Origin: Gloeophyllum trabeum ATCC 11539
Taxonomy: Eukaryota; Basidiomycota; Agaricomycetes; Gloeophyllales; Gloeophyllaceae
DNA length: 33,906 bases
Assembly (NCBI RefSeq): GCF_000344685.1
Contig: NW_006920433.1
Location: forward strand, 83,567-117,472
Reading direction: 5' to 3'
This document shows positions 31,413 to 33,906 of the stretch, piece by piece (the first letter of the stretch is position 1; each line of letters starts with the position of its first letter). Position numbers and translations under genes: made by a program. The notes beneath the pieces are model-generated. The model had not been told where the DNA came from. It was given only the letters and a program-made list of their open reading frames with translations, and did no database searches.

Positions 31413-32162
31413 GGTAGCGGCGGTCAGAGGGCGTCAGGAAAGCCAGCGTCCACGCCGAGCGATGTGCCTGGCTTTTGAACGGAAGGCAGCGGGGCCAACG
31501 GCATATTATCGCAGGCACCCGTGATAAGGTTAAACATGGTGTATTGCGCGATTGGAAGCTGATTGGCCTCGAACGGCGGTGGAGGAGATAAGTTGGCGTT
31601 CAAGGAAGACGCGTCGCCTGGAAGACTGTTTAGCCGACGAACTTGATAGCGGTTTATCTAATCGAAGATAGCATTGCTGGCGTCTACATGGACCCACAAC
31701 GCCTATGCAACCGCTTCTCGTCGAACCTGCGTTGTGGTAGCTTCACCCTGTTGTCCGTCGATTGCAAGCGTTTCTCGAGCTTTGTCTCACATCCTCTGCA
31801 CTCTCAGCCCCACTCTCAGCAGGTGTCATTCGCGGCGCTCTCAATTAGTAAAGTCGATCGATCACGCGATAGGGCGTCTGTCCGTATCCGGCAGCCGTAC
31901 TTGGCTTCATTTCGGACATCTCTCGTATCTCCTCTTGCTCTCCGATGCCTTCAGGTCCGAGAGCAAACTCGCGGACCAAGTAATCCCTGCCCTCAAGGAC
32001 TGAGGATCCGAAATGCCACTGCGGGGAACGCGGGAGAGGGGTCGGATAATATCGCAAGTATTCGCTGTCCATAGACAGTCTTACGCACGTCCTCCTCGTC
32101 TGCCATAGCCATACCGAACAGCCCGGCGCACGAGAGGTAATTCCGACGGACTTATCGCGACA
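31413..32162. other. Divergent intergenic region
   Basis: It lies between the transporter (minus) and the O-fucosyltransferase-like gene (plus) and should hold both promoters. I looked here for an upstream exon with a membrane anchor for the plus gene and found none convincing. Plus frame 31643-32074 has no recognisable motif. Confidence 0.45.
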
Positions 32163-33471
32163 ATGCCGGGTTGGATCAACACGTACGGGGGCCAGCTATG
32201 GGTCATGACAGACTCGTACCGCGCCGTTCGGACGATCTCGGATGACGATGCTCTTCTGAATCGTGTACGTTTGGTATGTACTGATGCACTACCTCGCAGC
32301 CTCTTGATGTCACAGCTCGCGTACCTATCAAACCGCTCGTACGTCTTCGAAGACTACGTGTGGTCAAAACTCCCCTTTCCGTACACCATCTACGACTTCG
32401 CGCTACGACCAACGCGCATGCCCATCAACGCATTCATCTCGGGGCCTAGCGCCGGCGGGCCCATGTCCGGCCCCCAAGCGGTGAGTTCGGAGTTCTGGGA
32501 CTCCGTCTGTCCAAAGGAGAAGCGGCGGATTATCACCACGGAAGGAGCGCCGCCGAGCAAGGGGACGGACGGCAGCGTGCTGATGGACTGGTGGGTGCAG
32601 CGGCTCGCGAAGGTCGAGGATAGCTGCGTCGAGATGGAGCAGGATTCGCTAACAGACCCTATATTCGACAAATAGTAAGTCCGCGCCTGTTTCTCTTGTG
32701 TCCTATCCGAGGCTAATTGCTCCAAGCCTCTTCGGCGGGAAGGAAATCCTTTCCCTGTGGCCGGGTCTCTCCGCCTCCCCCATCCTCACCGATTTCATGT
32801 GGTCCCCCCTCGTACACTCCGCAATCTTCCGAAACTTCCCCATCCTCCGACCATACTCCGCCAAGGTTCTCTATGACTCTTCCACCACGGGCGTCCTCCC
32901 TGGGCTCGTCGCCGTACACCCCCGCCGTGGCGACTTCAAACGGCACTGCGCGCGTCTCGCCGGCTGGAACTCGGAATATATGGGCCTCAACCAGTTCCCG
33001 TCGCTGCCGGACAAGTTCGATCCCACGCCGTATATCAACACGACTCGCGAGGACGAGAAGACGGAGTACTACTTCGAGCACTGCCTACCGACGACGGAGC
33101 AGATTGTCGAGCGGCTACGTAAGGTGCGGGAGGACCACCCGAGCTTGAGCCGCGTCTACCTCCTCACGAACGGGTGGGGCTGGTGGCTTAGCGGGCTCAA
33201 GGACGCGCTGCGCGAGGATGGATGGGCGGACGCGACAAGTTCGCTTGACATTCAGCTCGACGCTGCGCAGAGCTACGTCGGTATGGCCGTTGACATGGCC
33301 ATTGCTGAAAAGGCGGAGGTGTTCGTAGGGAAATGGGGTGAGTCGGGCATCATCTTCCTTTCGCAACACATGCTGACATTGATGCTATCCCAGTTTTCGA
33401 GTCTGTCATCGAACGTGGTCATGTTGCGTATGGCGAAGGGCCTGGAGCCGGCGTCCAATCGGTTCCTGTAG
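32163..33471 (+). CDS. O-fucosyltransferase-like protein, possibly 5'-truncated and frame-compromised
   Basis: The predicted fold is a GT-B GDP-fucose-type glycosyltransferase of a lineage common in agaricomycetes. Exon A (32163-32674) and exon B (32727-33471) are joined by a 52-nt intron to give 418 residues. Recognisable parts are LPRSLLMSQLAYLSNRSYVF, EDYVWSKLPFPYTIYDFALR, a cysteine pair, YLFGGKEILSLWP, and AVHPRRGDFKRHC, the RRGDF+HC motif that binds the donor in this superfamily. SSLSSNVVMLRMAKGLEP stands near the end. Family members usually start with a membrane anchor, which I cannot find, so the true start may be upstream. A typical intron (33338-33393) near the end is out of frame if spliced: one extra G at 33328-33330 would explain it. 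Read through, the frame stays open. Confidence 0.65.
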
Positions 33472-33906
33472 AGTCGTTATGTTTTCTGCATCGCATTGTA
33501 TCAATAAGTTATGTACGGATCCCGATACCAGCTATAATATCACTATGTACATTCACAAAAGACTGATTGTGTGAGGTGGGTACATGGGACGTCTGCATTT
33601 TGGCGGACTCGACAACAGTGCAGAGGTGTCTGTCCACCTAGTGCAGCAGAACAATCGGTGTTGCAGCTGAGGCAAGGGCTGAGGACGGGGAGAGGCAAGG
33701 AGACATTCATGGATAACCAGTGGTTGGGGGAAGCAAGCGTGGCTGGAAAGGAAATGAATAGATTGCAGAAGCATGTCCCTATTGAAACACCCAGGTTCCG
33801 ATGCTCTCCGAGGACAGCATGAGGATGTAGCAGTGGGAGGGGAATAAAGACATGAAAAAGCAATAGAAATTGAACCACTCACCTGGGGCACAAAACACTT
33901 GTACCA
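33472..33906. other. 3' flank at the window edge
   Basis: It holds the 3' untranslated region of the preceding gene. Minus frames 33543-33878 and 33553-33891 overlap each other and have no recognisable motif. A gene running in from beyond the window cannot be judged. Confidence 0.4.

Noticed and set aside
32264..32300. Possible 35-nt intron (GTACGT...CGCAG) in the O-fucosyltransferase-like gene
   Set aside because: Good donor, branch-like and acceptor signals, but splicing would break the frame before LLMSQLAYLSNRSYVF, and 35 nt is shorter than the other introns here.
33543..33891. Two overlapping minus-strand frames at the window edge
   Set aside because: No motif and cut by the window end. 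They cannot be supported.

Overview
The window is nuclear DNA of a filamentous basidiomycete. An agaricomycete, possibly of the Polyporales, fits best. The genes are split by many short introns (about 47-60 nt, GTRNGT donors, YAG acceptors). Several families are typical of mushroom-forming fungi: F-box/LRR proteins, a DAL5-type transporter, an O-fucosyltransferase-like protein and a Tc1/mariner element. No operons, bacterial genes, CRISPR array, rRNA or tRNA were seen. The order or genus is inference.

Left arm (1-8.3 kb): mostly gene-poor and decayed. It holds a 3' remnant of an alpha/beta-hydrolase (about 2372-2690, minus) and a frameshifted F-box/LRR gene (3526-5329, plus). About 3 kb with nothing recognisable follows.

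Housekeeping block (8.3-19.4 kb): beta-carbonic anhydrase 1 (8313-9210, plus); a Rho2-like GTPase (9703-11028, minus, nine exons with 7-nt and 19-nt microexons); a METTL16-type U6/mRNA m6A methyltransferase (11874-14074, minus, eleven exons); mitochondrial Mn-superoxide dismutase (14296-15134, plus), divergent from METTL16 across 221 bp; a complete Tc1-like transposon (15648-17214) with 29-bp perfect terminal repeats and an intact DD34E transposase; two related decayed exon fragments; and beta-carbonic anhydrase 2 (18466-19389, plus), whose intron positions match those of copy 1.

Accessory block (19.7-28.8 kb): an uncharacterised fungal two-exon gene (19763-20641, minus); two intact F-box/LRR paralogues of the broken gene (21300-23130, plus; 25461-27327, minus); a small coiled-coil protein (24025-24900, plus); an 80-bp inverted repeat with a 197-bp spacer; and a truncated F-box gene of another family. 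All three F-box/LRR genes share a short last intron and a conserved last exon that a plain open reading frame misses.

Right arm (28.8-33.9 kb): a 19-exon DAL5/allantoate-permease-type MFS transporter (28858-31412, minus) and an O-fucosyltransferase-like gene (32163-33471, plus) with a probable one-base frame problem near its end.

The genes do not form one pathway. SOD2, the carbonic anhydrases, Rho2 and METTL16 are core cell functions. The F-box paralogues, transposon and relics mark a rapidly turning over accessory compartment. I found no convincing new multi-gene system. The most notable features are gene architecture (microexons, GC-AG introns), the intact transposon, and the F-box birth-and-death cluster.
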